Shown here one piece after another: positions 56,233 through 64,000 of a stretch of DNA of 64,000 nt. The translations under genes and the position numbers were made by a program. The stretch's first letter is position 1; each line of letters opens with the position of its first letter. The stretch spans positions 186,001-250,000 of the forward strand of contig NZ_VFNI01000001.1 of assembly GCF_006715495.1 (NCBI RefSeq), in the 5' to 3' direction. Under the pieces are notes generated by a model. The model made no database searches and was not told the DNA's origin. It worked only from the letters and a program-made list of their open reading frames with translations. Source of the stretch: Herbaspirillum sp. SJZ106. Lineage in GTDB: Bacteria > Pseudomonadota > Gammaproteobacteria > Burkholderiales > Burkholderiaceae_D.

Positions 56233-56289
56233 CGGCAGTTTCAAGTATTCATTCAAGTAAAGCATTCACGGCTTCGCGCCGCATTCATC

Positions 56290-56757
56290 ATGTCGAACAA
56301 ATCTCAACACGCCAATTCGAACAAGAATCGCACACCGCGCCACCGGGCGCGCGAGTTCGCGTTGCAGGGCTTGTACCAGTGGCTGCTCAACCATGAGGAC
56401 AGCGGCGCAATCGAAGCACACATCCGCGAAGCGCACGGTTTCGACAAAGCTGACGCCGAACACTTCGACACGCTGCTCAACGGCGCCATCCGCGATGCCC
56501 AGGCATTGCGCGCCGGCCTGGCGCCGCTGATCGACCGCTCCATCAAGGAACTGTCGCCGGTAGAGCATGCCGCGTTGCTGATCGGCGCCTACGAACTGCA
56601 GCACCACATCGAGATTCCCTACAAAGTGGTGATCAACGAGGCCGTGGAATTGACCAAGTCTTTCGGCGGCATCGACGGCCACAAGTATGTCAACGGCGTG
56701 CTCGATCGCTTTGCGGCGCAAGTGCGTGCCACCGAAGTCGGCGCCGGCCGCCGCTAA
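56290..56757 (+). CDS. nusB: Transcription antitermination factor NusB
   Basis: This 155-residue helical RNA-binding protein joins NusE in rRNA antitermination. Family features are [18 protein letters not shown] at the start, [16 protein letters not shown] in the middle and [32 protein letters not shown] near the end. ribH-nusB adjacency is common in proteobacteria. It lies about 60 bp after the ribH terminator. An aminotransferase follows in the same direction. Confidence 0.96.
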   Translation: MSNKSQHANSNKNRTPRHRAREFALQGLYQWLLNHEDSGAIEAHIREAHGFDKADAEHFDTLLNGAIRDAQALRAGLAPLIDRSIKELSPVEHAALLIGAYELQHHIEIPYKVVINEAVELTKSFGGIDGHKYVNGVLDRFAAQVRATEVGAGRR

Positions 56758-56876
56758 GCACTTGTTCGCGGCGCGGCGCCTCGGGCGGCCGGCGTCAAGC
56801 CGGGTGGCCGCCCGGCCGCACCATCTCTGTTGCATGCGCTGCCGCCCAGGCGCGCCACCCGCTTTCCGGATTTCCC

Positions 56877-58058
56877 ATGAGCCTGAACGAACTCGCCTCC
56901 CGCCTCAATAACATCGCCCCCTTCCACGTCATGGAGCTGGCCAAGAAGGCCGCCGTGCTGGAGCAGCAGGGGCGCCATATCATCCACATGGGCATCGGCG
57001 AACCCGACTTCACCGCGCCGCCGGCGGTGGTGGAAGCCGCCACGCGCGCCATGGCCGACGGCAAGATGCAGTACACCTCGGCGACCGGCTTGCCGCAATT
57101 GCGGCAGGCGATTTCCGACCATTACCGCAGCGTCTACGGACTGGAGATCGCGCCCGAGCGCATCGTGGTCACGGCCGGCGCCTCGGCGGCCTTGTTGCTG
57201 GCCTGTGCCACGCTGGTGGAGAAGGACGCGCAAGTGTTGATGCCCGACCCCAGCTATCCTTGCAACCGTCATTTCGTCGCGGCTTTCGAAGGCCAGGCCA
57301 AGCTGATCGCCAGCGGCCCGGAACACCGCTTCCAGCTTTCCGCGCAGATGGTGCGCGAGCACTGGAGCCAGGCCACCCGTGGCGTGCTGCTGGCTTCGCC
57401 GTCCAATCCGACCGGCACTTCCATCCTGCCCGGGGAATTGCGCGACATTGTGGCCGAAGTGCGCGAGCGCGGCGGCTTCACCATCGTCGATGAGATCTAC
57501 CAGGGCCTGTCGTATGAGGGAACGCCGTTCTCGGCGCTGTCGCTGGGCGAGGACGTGGTGGTGATCAACAGCTTCTCCAAGTACTTCAACATGACCGGAT
57601 GGCGCCTGGGCTGGCTGGTGCTGCCGCCGGCCTTGGTGCCGCAGATCGAGAAGCTGGCGCAGAACTTGTTCATCTGCGCCTCATCGATTGCCCAGCATGC
57701 CGGTGTGGCTTGCTTCTCTGCCCAGTCGATCGCCATCTATGAAGAGCGCAAGGCGGAGTTCAAGCGCCGCCGCGACTATATCGTGCCGGCGCTGGAAAGC
57801 CTGGGCTTCAAGGTGCCGGTGGTGCCGGACGGCGCTTTCTATGTCTACGCCGATTGCAGTGCGCTGTCCGACGATGCCGACCGGCTGACGCTCGACATGC
57901 TCAATGAAGCCGGCGTGGTACTGGTGCCGGGCCTGGATTTCGGCCCCTTTACTGCGCGCCGCTATATCCGCTTGTCGTATGCGACGTCGATGGAAAACCT
58001 GCAGGAGGCGGTGGCGCGCCTGAAAACCTTCTTCGCCAGCCGCAAGGCGGCGGCCTGA
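56877..58058 (+). CDS. Class I/II PLP-dependent aminotransferase
   Basis: This 393-residue enzyme is a fold-type I aminotransferase of the AspC/AAT class Ib group. The PLP lysine is Lys235 in NSFSKYFNMTGWRLGW; other motifs are GIGEPDFTAP, SPSNPTGT and IRLSYATS. It probably transfers amino groups among amino acids and keto acids; the substrate is not determined by sequence, and a metabolic link with the upstream riboflavin and nusB genes is not evident. A strong terminator follows the stop. Confidence 0.88.
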   Translation: MSLNELASRLNNIAPFHVMELAKKAAVLEQQGRHIIHMGIGEPDFTAPPAVVEAATRAMADGKMQYTSATGLPQLRQAISDHYRSVYGLEIAPERIVVTAGASAALLLACATLVEKDAQVLMPDPSYPCNRHFVAAFEGQAKLIASGPEHRFQLSAQMVREHWSQATRGVLLASPSNPTGTSILPGELRDIVAEVRERGGFTIVDEIYQGLSYEGTPFSALSLGEDVVVINSFSKYFNMTGWRLGWLVLPPALVPQIEKLAQNLFICASSIAQHAGVACFSAQSIAIYEERKAEFKRRRDYIVPALESLGFKVPVVPDGAFYVYADCSALSDDADRLTLDMLNEAGVVLVPGLDFGPFTARRYIRLSYATSMENLQEAVARLKTFFASRKAAA

Positions 58059-58104
58059 GGATATCGAGGGCGTCAGCTGCCGAGGCGTTGGCAGCCGGAA
58101 AAGA

Positions 58105-58130
58105 AAAAGGAGCCCGAAGGCTCCTTTTTT
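58105..58130 (+). terminator. Rho-independent terminator after the aminotransferase
   Basis: AAAGGAGCC and GGCTCCTTT form a 9-bp stem with loop CGAA, followed by a run of Ts and flanked by As upstream, so it may work in both directions for the convergent transglycosylase gene. Confidence 0.92.
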
Positions 58131-58167
58131 GCGTTTTGAATACCGGTAATATTCAAGCGCAACACGC

Positions 58168-59154
58168 TCATAAGGCAGCGAGTTGTTCTTCCGTCCGCGG
58201 CTTGGCGGCAGATGCCGAGGCAACGTTGTTTGCGGCTGCCGGCTTGGGCTCGGCGCTGGCGGAGACCGCCGGGGCTGCCGGCGGCAGCTTCACGGTCGCG
58301 GTGGTGTAGATCGACACGTTCTTCCCCATCGCCACTTGCTTCAGGTTCTGGTATTCGGACAGCACCTTCACGCCGTAGCCGCCGTCGTTGGCCATGTCAG
58401 CCGCGCCGACGTAGGACTTCAGGCCGGCTTCGATGGAGCCGCCGCGGGTCACGTATTCTTTCAGGATCTGCGAGCCGACACGGATGTTGGCAACCGGATT
58501 CAGGGCTGCCTTGATGCCGCCCAGGTCCTGGAACTTGTCATGGTGCACCTTGGACATCACCTGCATCAGGCCCTGCGCGCCCATCGGGCTTTCGGCGAAG
58601 GGATTGAAGCGGGACTCGATGGCGATCACCGACAGGATCAGCAGCGGGTCGAGCTTGATGTCGCGTGCCGTCAGGTAAGTGGCCGATACCAGCATGTCGG
58701 CGGCATCGTTGGCCACGCGGTAACGCTTGGCCAGCCAGCTGGTCACCAGCTTCTGCTGGCGAGGCGTGCCCAGCAGCTGGCGGTCTTCTGCCGACATTGC
58801 CGGGCCGGTTGCCGACGCCGTTGCGGCAGCCCCAGCGATCACCGGAATGGTGGGAACCGGCGCCGCCGGCGACATCAGTTCGGCCAGCGGCGGCACAGCC
58901 ACTGCGTCGGCTGTTTGCACGTCGTCGGCCGAATCCGAGAAGGGCGACATGCTGATCAGCTTGTCGGCCAGGTCCGGATTGAAGAACATCAGCCCGAGTA
59001 CGAACAGGGCGGCGATGCCGAGTACCGTGATTGCACGGTGGGCAACGCTGAAAAATTGACCAATGCGCGCGTTCAGGGATGCATTCCAGAGCGCGGCACG
59101 CTGAACCATCTGCGGGGCGCCTGCTAAAGGCGCCTCGGTAGCTTGGTTAGACAT
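58168..59154 (-). CDS. Membrane-anchored lytic transglycosylase (SLT domain)
   Basis: This 328-residue protein has a short cytoplasmic N terminus, one membrane segment (about 41-58), a linker and a C-terminal SLT domain in the periplasm. The catalytic glutamate is Glu180 in AIESRFNPFAESPMGAQGLMQVM; AALNPVANIRVGSQILKEY follows, as in Slt70/MltE-type enzymes. It should cleave peptidoglycan glycan strands to 1,6-anhydro products. AGGAGG precedes the ATG. The transcript has an unusually long leader (next entries). Confidence 0.9.
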   Translation of the reverse strand: MSNQATEAPLAGAPQMVQRAALWNASLNARIGQFFSVAHRAITVLGIAALFVLGLMFFNPDLADKLISMSPFSDSADDVQTADAVAVPPLAELMSPAAPVPTIPVIAGAAATASATGPAMSAEDRQLLGTPRQQKLVTSWLAKRYRVANDAADMLVSATYLTARDIKLDPLLILSVIAIESRFNPFAESPMGAQGLMQVMSKVHHDKFQDLGGIKAALNPVANIRVGSQILKEYVTRGGSIEAGLKSYVGAADMANDGGYGVKVLSEYQNLKQVAMGKNVSIYTTATVKLPPAAPAVSASAEPKPAAANNVASASAAKPRTEEQLAAL

Positions 59155-59452
59155 TGAACCTCCTGCGTTATTGCGGCAAATACAGGGCTCGCCGGCCAAG
59201 AAGTGGAGACCGGATAGCTGGACTGGCGTTGCTGCAATCTATTACGTTACCGTCGCAAGGCGTTACGGCAAGTAGTCATCCGCGAGGCCTGCTGGCCGTG
59301 CCGTCGGATGACGATGTTTCGGGGAGTAAGGCTGACGCCTTGGATGACACTTCTTTGTGTTGCTGGGACCCCGGTCCCTGGATACCTTGCAAGCTTGTTG
59401 TGATTGTTTCAAGCCTGTTGAGCTTCTTGGCTCACGCCCTTTCGTTTAGGGT
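59155..59452 (-). promoter_or_regulatory. About 300-nt structured leader of the lytic transglycosylase
   Basis: From the predicted start near 59452 to the gene there are about 298 nt. They contain several dyads, including GTCATCCG / CGGATGAC (59275-59312) with an inner GGCC pair, GGGACC / GGTCCC in the middle, and a short CCCT / AGGG stem near the 5' end. I recognise no known riboswitch class in it, and no upstream open frame with a good ribosome-binding site. Confidence 0.5.
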
Positions 59453-59458
59453 GGGCGC

Positions 59459-59487
59459 ATTGTAGAAGTCACTTTATATCGAGTCAA
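59459..59487 (-). promoter_or_regulatory. Predicted strong sigma-70 promoter of the lytic transglycosylase
   Basis: On the minus strand TTGACT (59487-59482) and TACAAT (59464-59459) are separated by exactly 17 bp. Confidence 0.75.
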
Positions 59488-59620
59488 TACTATAAAAACT
59501 GTTTTTCATAACTTTTGTGTCTCATTTTCAGCGTGGCCTTTCTTCAAAAATCAATAGAATCAAGCGTTTGCCGGGGATACCTGAGCCGGCTGTCATGCAA
59601 AAAGAAATTTGTTAAAAAGT

Positions 59621-61105
59621 ATGAAATACACGGATCTGCGCGATTTTATTTCCAAATTGCAACAAAAAGGCGAATTAAAGCGCATATCCCTGCCTGTTTC
59701 CTCCCATCTGGAGATGACCGAGATCTGCGATCGCACGCTCCGGGCGGAAGGTCCGGCGCTCCTTTTTGAGCGTGTGGATGAGAAAAATATCCCGGTCTTA
59801 GCGAATCTTTTCGGTACTCCGCACCGGGTCGCATTGGGCATGGGCGCTGAAGATATCGGGGAATTGCGCCGTATCGGCCACTTGCTGGCGCGCCTGAAAG
59901 AGCCGGAGCCGCCCAAGGGTTTCAAGGATGTGCTGGGCCTGGGGACGCTGGTCAAGTCGCTATGGGACATGGCGCCCAAGGAGCGCAGTTCGGCGCCTTG
60001 CCAGGATGTGGTGTGGGAAGGCCGGGATGTCGACCTCTCGCGTCTGCCCATCCAGCATTGCTGGCCGGGCGACGTGGCGCCGCTGATTACCTGGGGCCTG
60101 GTGATTACCAAGGGGCCGCACAAGAAACGCCAGAATCTGGGGATCTATCGCCAGCAGGTGCTGGGCCCGAACAAGGTGATCATGCGCTGGCTGGCGCATC
60201 GCGGCGGCGCGCTCGATTTCCGCGAGCATTGCATCGCCAACCCCGGCCAGCCTTATCCGGTGGCGGTCGCCCTGGGCGCCGATCCCGCCACTATATTAGG
60301 AGCGGTGACGCCGGTGCCGGACAGCCTGTCCGAATACCAGTTCGCCGGCCTGCTGCGCGGCAGCCGCACCGAGCTGGTCAAGGCCATGGGCAGCGAGTTG
60401 CGCGTGCCGGCCTCAGCCGAAATCGTGCTGGAAGGGCATATCTATCCGGATGCAGACCATCCTTCGGGCTATGAGCACGCGCTCGAAGGCCCCTATGGCG
60501 ACCACACCGGCTATTACAACGAGCAGGACTGGTTCCCGGTCTTCACCATCGACCGCATCACCATGCGCAGCGACGCCATCTACCATTCGACCTATACCGG
60601 CAAGCCGCCCGACGAACCGGCGGTGCTGGGCGTGGCCTTGAACGAGGTGTTCGTGCCGCTGCTGCAGAAGCAGTTCTCCGAAATTACCGATTTCTACTTG
60701 CCGCCCGAAGGCTGCAGCTACCGCATGGCGGTGGTGCAGATGAAGAAGTCGTATGCCGGCCATGCCAAGCGCGTGATGTTCGGCGTGTGGAGTTTCCTGC
60801 GCCAGTTCATGTACACCAAGTTCATCGTGGTGGTGGACGAGGACGTCGATATCCGCGACTGGAAGGAAGTGATCTGGGCCATCACCACGCGGGTCGATCC
60901 GGTACGCGATACGGTGATGGTGGATAACACGCCGATCGACTATCTCGACTTCGCCTCGCCCATCAGCGGTTTGGGCAGCAAGATGGGCATCGATGCCACC
61001 AACAAATGGCCGGGCGAAACCAGCCGCGAGTGGGGCACGCCCATCGCCATGAGCGACGAGGTCAAGCGCCGCGTGGACGATATCTGGCAGCAGTTGGGGA
61101 TCTGA
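59621..61105 (+). CDS. ubiD: 4-hydroxy-3-polyprenylbenzoate decarboxylase UbiD
   Basis: This 494-residue enzyme removes the carboxyl group of 3-polyprenyl-4-hydroxybenzoate in ubiquinone synthesis, using prenylated FMN. It starts [22 protein letters not shown] and contains [46 protein letters not shown] and the ending [14 protein letters not shown]. Length equals E. coli UbiD (497). The partner UbiX is not in the window. It is divergent from the transglycosylase and followed by a strong terminator. Confidence 0.95.
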   Translation: MKYTDLRDFISKLQQKGELKRISLPVSSHLEMTEICDRTLRAEGPALLFERVDEKNIPVLANLFGTPHRVALGMGAEDIGELRRIGHLLARLKEPEPPKGFKDVLGLGTLVKSLWDMAPKERSSAPCQDVVWEGRDVDLSRLPIQHCWPGDVAPLITWGLVITKGPHKKRQNLGIYRQQVLGPNKVIMRWLAHRGGALDFREHCIANPGQPYPVAVALGADPATILGAVTPVPDSLSEYQFAGLLRGSRTELVKAMGSELRVPASAEIVLEGHIYPDADHPSGYEHALEGPYGDHTGYYNEQDWFPVFTIDRITMRSDAIYHSTYTGKPPDEPAVLGVALNEVFVPLLQKQFSEITDFYLPPEGCSYRMAVVQMKKSYAGHAKRVMFGVWSFLRQFMYTKFIVVVDEDVDIRDWKEVIWAITTRVDPVRDTVMVDNTPIDYLDFASPISGLGSKMGIDATNKWPGETSREWGTPIAMSDEVKRRVDDIWQQLGI

Positions 61106-61126
61106 TCGGCCGCATGGCCATCGACT

Positions 61127-61167
61127 GAAAAAGCCGCGCAATTGTATAAACAATTTGCGCGGCTTTT
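61127..61167 (+). terminator. Terminator after ubiD
   Basis: AAAAGCCGCGCAATTG and CAATTTGCGCGGCTTTT pair over about 16 bp with one bulged base, with A and T runs at the outer ends. It can work in either direction. Confidence 0.88.
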
Positions 61168-61235
61168 CATTGTGGCGCAGGCGGGATGCCGAATTCGCTG
61201 GCCGGGGCAGTGTGAAATGGAGTACAATTCGCCCC

Positions 61236-61331
61236 GGCGGGCCCCTGCGCATTGTGGCATGGTCAACCTGGTCAGGTCGGGAACGAAGCAGCCACAGCCA
61301 TTTCCCGCAAGTGCCGCAGACAAGGCTCGCC
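61236..61331 (+). ncRNA. ffs: Small signal recognition particle RNA (4.5S RNA)
   Basis: The bacterial SRP RNA core is unmistakable at about 61268-61297, with GGTCAGGTCGGGAACGAAGC and AGCC around the Ffh-binding asymmetric and symmetric loops and a GGAA-like tetraloop. The ends pair as GGCGGGCC (61236-61243) with GGCTCGCC (61324-61331), defining a hairpin of about 96 nt. A TACAAT box at 61223-61228 lies 7 bp before the first base. A T/C-rich tract follows. It guides inner-membrane protein insertion together with Ffh and FtsY. It lies between ubiD and glucokinase. Confidence 0.93.
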
Positions 61332-61428
61332 TCTTCTCTTTCTTCTCTCCCGTCGTCTACATCGCCTGCCAAACGCCTTGAACCTCAGGCAACGTTGGTG
61401 TGCCGCGCATTCGGCCCGCTAGCTTCGG

Positions 61429-62457
61429 TTATGCAGCGCGCTTGTCGCCCAGCTTGTCTCCGAGGATGGCGGACACCCCGATGAAGGCCGGATAGTCGGC
61501 GGTAATCACGAAGGTCGGGATCTTTCTTGTCAGCGCCGACATGCGCCCCTTGTTCTCGAAACGCGGGCGGAACGGCGAACGCGCGAAGTAATCGCCCAGA
61601 TGCGGCACCACGCCGCCGCCGATGTAGATGCCGCCCAGCGCGCCCAGCGTGAGCGCCAGGTTGGCCGCCACGGTGCCGAGCATGCTGCAGAAAATATCGA
61701 CGGTTTCCTTGCAGTGCGGATCGCCTTGCCGCAGGCCGCGTTCCACGATCTGTTCCGCCTTGAGCGCTTCGCTTGGCAGCCCTTCGATGTCGCGCAGCGC
61801 CTGGTGGATCAGTTCCAGCCCCGGCCCCGATACCAGCCGCTCGGCCGACAAATGCTCGTAAGTACGCCAGCCATAGGCAAGAATTGCGGCCTCACGCGGA
61901 TTGGCCGGCGAGAAGGACACATGCCCGCCTTCGCTGGCCAGCGGCAGCCAGCGCTCCCCGCCATATACCAGGCCGCCCACGCCCAGGCCGGTGCCCGCGC
62001 CGACCAGGCCGATGGGGCTGCCGGCTACGGCCTGGCCTGCGCCCACTTGCTGCAGTTCGGATGCGGCCAAGCGCGGCACCGCCATCGACAGCGCGGTGAA
62101 ATCGTTGACCAGCAGCAGCGTGTCCAGGCGCAGCAATTGGCGCGCCGCTTCGATCGAGAACGCCCAGTCATGGTTGGTCATCTTGATCTGGTCGCCTTGC
62201 ACCGGATTGGCGATGGCCACTACCGCATGCCGTACCGGCGGCTGGCCGGCTTGTTGCAGGTAGGCCTGTACGGCATCGGTGAATTCCTGGTAATCGGCAG
62301 CCGACAGGGTCTTGATGGCTTCGATGCGGCCCCGCCCGGGTTCCAGGGCGAAGCGCGCGTTGGTGCCGCCGATATCGGCTAGCAGGCGCGGGCCGTCGGC
62401 ATGCTCGCCGTGGCCGGCATGGGTGGTGGCGTTGCTGCTCGGTTGGCCAGTCTGCAT
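61429..62457 (-). CDS. glk: Glucokinase (Glk type)
   Basis: This 342-residue ATP-dependent kinase phosphorylates glucose at C6. The phosphate-1 motif is LLADIGGTNARF (Asp28), the catalytic aspartate is in LLLVNDFTALSMA, and the glucose-binding GLGVGGLVYGGERWLPLASEGGH and GGIYIGGGVVP segments follow. The first 22 residues are Thr/His/Gly-rich and probably disordered. The start at 62457 is preferred, behind AAGGA; an ATG 17 codons upstream is possible. It diverges from ffs and lies downstream of the TPR gene on the same strand. Confidence 0.92.
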   Translation of the reverse strand: MQTGQPSSNATTHAGHGEHADGPRLLADIGGTNARFALEPGRGRIEAIKTLSAADYQEFTDAVQAYLQQAGQPPVRHAVVAIANPVQGDQIKMTNHDWAFSIEAARQLLRLDTLLLVNDFTALSMAVPRLAASELQQVGAGQAVAGSPIGLVGAGTGLGVGGLVYGGERWLPLASEGGHVSFSPANPREAAILAYGWRTYEHLSAERLVSGPGLELIHQALRDIEGLPSEALKAEQIVERGLRQGDPHCKETVDIFCSMLGTVAANLALTLGALGGIYIGGGVVPHLGDYFARSPFRPRFENKGRMSALTRKIPTFVITADYPAFIGVSAILGDKLGDKRAA

Positions 62458-62716
62458 TCCCGTGGTCCTTGTCGTTGCGGGATGGCGGTGGGTGGCGCCG
62501 CCATCCATGTTGTGTCAAAGGTATCAAGAGATACGAAAGGGTACGAAGAGGATAACCAATTTCCTGCCTGTCCTGCCTGTTATGAGGCCGCATGCCGGCA
62601 CAGGTTCCGGGCGCACGTCTGGTCGATGGGTAGTCCGCTGGCGCGAGGCGTGAAAAAGCCGGATTGCCTGCAGGAAGCAACCCGGCGACTGATCCGGCGC
62701 GATGGCGTTTGCGGGC

Positions 62717-64000
62717 TTATTCGCCGGCAAGGTGCAGCGTCAGCGCTTCCTGCATTTGCGCTACGACGCCGCTCCAATCTCCTTGGGTATCCTGGCGGAA
62801 GATGGTGAAATTCTGGTACCAGGGCGAATCCGTACGGTCGACCTGCCAGCGCCAGCAGCCGTTGAAGCGATCCAGCAGCCAGACCGGCTTGCCCAGCGCG
62901 CCGGCGAGATGGCACACCGATGTGTCGACGCTGATGACCAGGTCGAGATTGGCAACCAGTGCGGCGGTTTCGGAAAAGTCGGTCAACTGGGCGGAGAAGT
63001 CGTGCACACGGTCGCGCAGCGGATGCGCTTGCAACTGCGCGACGGCAGCCTCGCCCACCTGGAGCGAGACGAACTCGACGCCGCCCCGGCTGCGCGCCAG
63101 TTCCACGATGGGGGCCAGCTCGGCAAACGCAACCGAACGCATGGCATCGATGGCCACCGCGCTGGGATCGGTCGACTGCGAGCTGCCGGACCAGGCCAGC
63201 CCCACGCGCAAGGCGCGGTTTTGCGGCAGGCGCCGGTGCCAAGCGGCCCATTGGCCGGGGTCGGTGCTCAGGTAAGGCGCACGCGGGATGGCGTCTTCGG
63301 AAAAGGTTTGGCAGGCCAGCGGCAAGCTCATCAGCGGGCAGTGGAAATCGAAAGCGCGATGCAACGCGCCGCCGCGGGCGACTACCTCGCTCACGCCGGG
63401 TACAGTGCGCATCAGTCGTTCCAGCGCCGGCTGTACCTCAAGGATGACCTTGGCGCCTTTTGCCGCGACTACCGACACGTAGCGCGCAAATTGCAAGGTG
63501 TCGCCGAAACCTTGTTCGGCATGCAGCAGGATGGTTTTTCCTTGCAGGGATTCTTGGCCAAGCCACAGGGGCTGCTGGAAGCTGCGCCGCTGGTCTTGCA
63601 TCTGCCGGGTTTCCCAGCGGGCTTCGTACTGCTGCCAGCCGTTGCGGAAGTCGCCTTGGCGCAATTGCATCAAGGCCTCGTTCCAGCGCGCCGAGTTCGT
63701 GGCCGGATCGAGCATCTGGGCCCGGCGATAGCTTTCCTTGGCTTCGTCGAAGCGGCGCAGCTCTTCCAGCGTCGCCGCGCGGTTGAACCACAGGTCATGG
63801 GAGCTGTCGTCCAGCGCCAGGGCGCGATCATAGGCTTCCAGCGCCTCATGGGGGCGGTGCAGGCGGAACAGTACGTAACCCCTGTTGATATGCGCCTGGG
63901 TGAAGTCGGGGGCGGCGGCAAGCGCGCGGTCATAGGCCTCGAGCGCATCGCCGAAACGATAAAAGTCCTTGTGGGCATTGCCCAGGTTGAACAGCGCTTC
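62717..64000 (-). CDS. TPR protein with glycosyltransferase-like C terminus, 5' end outside window
   Basis: At least 427 codons are open from the right edge to the stop at 62717. The first 95 visible residues are TPR units, with repeated A-Y-D-R-A-L-A-L/A spacing (NRGYVLFRLHRPHEALEAYD, FNRAATLEELRRFDEAKESY). The rest resembles GT9/SPINDLY-type glycosyltransferase halves: ILLHAEQGFGDTLQFARYV near its start and ISVDTSVCHLAGALGKPVWLL near its end. Such fusions glycosylate proteins or surface polysaccharides; the acceptor is unknown. The N terminus is missing. Confidence 0.8.
   Translation of the reverse strand, partial: EALFNLGNAHKDFYRFGDALEAYDRALAAAPDFTQAHINRGYVLFRLHRPHEALEAYDRALALDDSSHDLWFNRAATLEELRRFDEAKESYRRAQMLDPATNSARWNEALMQLRQGDFRNGWQQYEARWETRQMQDQRRSFQQPLWLGQESLQGKTILLHAEQGFGDTLQFARYVSVVAAKGAKVILEVQPALERLMRTVPGVSEVVARGGALHRAFDFHCPLMSLPLACQTFSEDAIPRAPYLSTDPGQWAAWHRRLPQNRALRVGLAWSGSSQSTDPSAVAIDAMRSVAFAELAPIVELARSRGGVEFVSLQVGEAAVAQLQAHPLRDRVHDFSAQLTDFSETAALVANLDLVISVDTSVCHLAGALGKPVWLLDRFNGCWRWQVDRTDSPWYQNFTIFRQDTQGDWSGVVAQMQEALTLHLAGE

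Overview
The window reads as a chromosome segment of a GC-rich betaproteobacterium of the order Burkholderiales, most likely family Oxalobacteraceae (Herbaspirillum-like). The evidence is the gene content and order seen here: rimP-nusA-infB-rbfA-truB-typA, ribB(X)-ribH-nusB followed by an aminotransferase, a pilV-pilW-pilX-pilE-fimT minor pilin cluster, scpB overlapping a very long rluB, and a long FadE-type acyl-CoA dehydrogenase. The species is inferred from context, not proven. Almost all of the window is ordinary housekeeping DNA. There is no prophage, integron, CRISPR array, IS element or tRNA that I can recognise.

Layout. 1-5.7 kb: end of a DUF3088 gene, a DUF4105 membrane protein, then an ssuC-ssuB-ssuA-ssuD sulfonate-sulfur cluster followed by the 3' remnant of a Cys/Met-metabolism PLP enzyme. 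5.7-7.5 kb: ribE and ribD (minus). 7.6-10.6 kb: five minor pilin genes (minus) without pilY1. 10.7-12.8 kb: a four-gene minus operon (zinc metallopeptidase, small unknown, S4 RNA-binding protein, DUF924). 13.1-15.6 kb: fadE, followed by a repeat-rich gap. 16.1-19.5 kb: nucleoside deoxyribosyltransferase, AhpD-like protein, an NfeR-like PadR regulator with a twin palindromic operator, and sbcB. 19.7-22.2 kb: two paralogous lipoproteins, an ABM-domain protein, a DUF2721 membrane protein. 22.5-28.3 kb: RutG-like permease, small lipoproteins, ZntB/CorA transporter, glnS. 28.5-32.5 kb: DUF2269 protein, a LytS/LytTR-type two-component pair, glycerophosphodiesterase, a Lys/His-rich secreted peptide. 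32.8-36.4 kb: alaS, a NUDIX hydrolase, tusA. 36.5-40.5 kb: an orphan FMN glutamate-synthase-like membrane protein and a PAS-PAS-GGDEF-EAL protein. 41-52.8 kb: scpB-rluB, then the translation/transcription block rimP to typA. 53.4-58.1 kb: dusA, ribBX, ribH, nusB, aminotransferase. 58.2-64 kb: lytic transglycosylase, ubiD, the SRP RNA gene ffs, glucokinase, and the start-truncated end of a TPR/glycosyltransferase protein.

How genes work together. RibD, RibE, RibBX and RibH supply most of riboflavin synthesis from two loci, and the flavin serves enzymes such as the SsuD-like monooxygenase. RimP, NusA, IF-2, RbfA, TruB, RluB, BipA/TypA and DusA form a ribosome and RNA maturation group, and the rimP block starts behind a promoter with a leader terminator.

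The most interesting signals are non-coding. A candidate small RNA follows typA (about 52925-52993): a hairpin loop presenting CCTCCT, an anti-Shine-Dalgarno sequence, followed by a UUCG-capped terminator. A leader of about 300 nt precedes the lytic transglycosylase, behind a near-consensus promoter. A leader terminator lies before rimP. A nested inverted-repeat element follows fadE. Twin identical operators sit upstream of the PadR gene. A 32-bp inverted duplication links the ssu and sbcB upstream regions.
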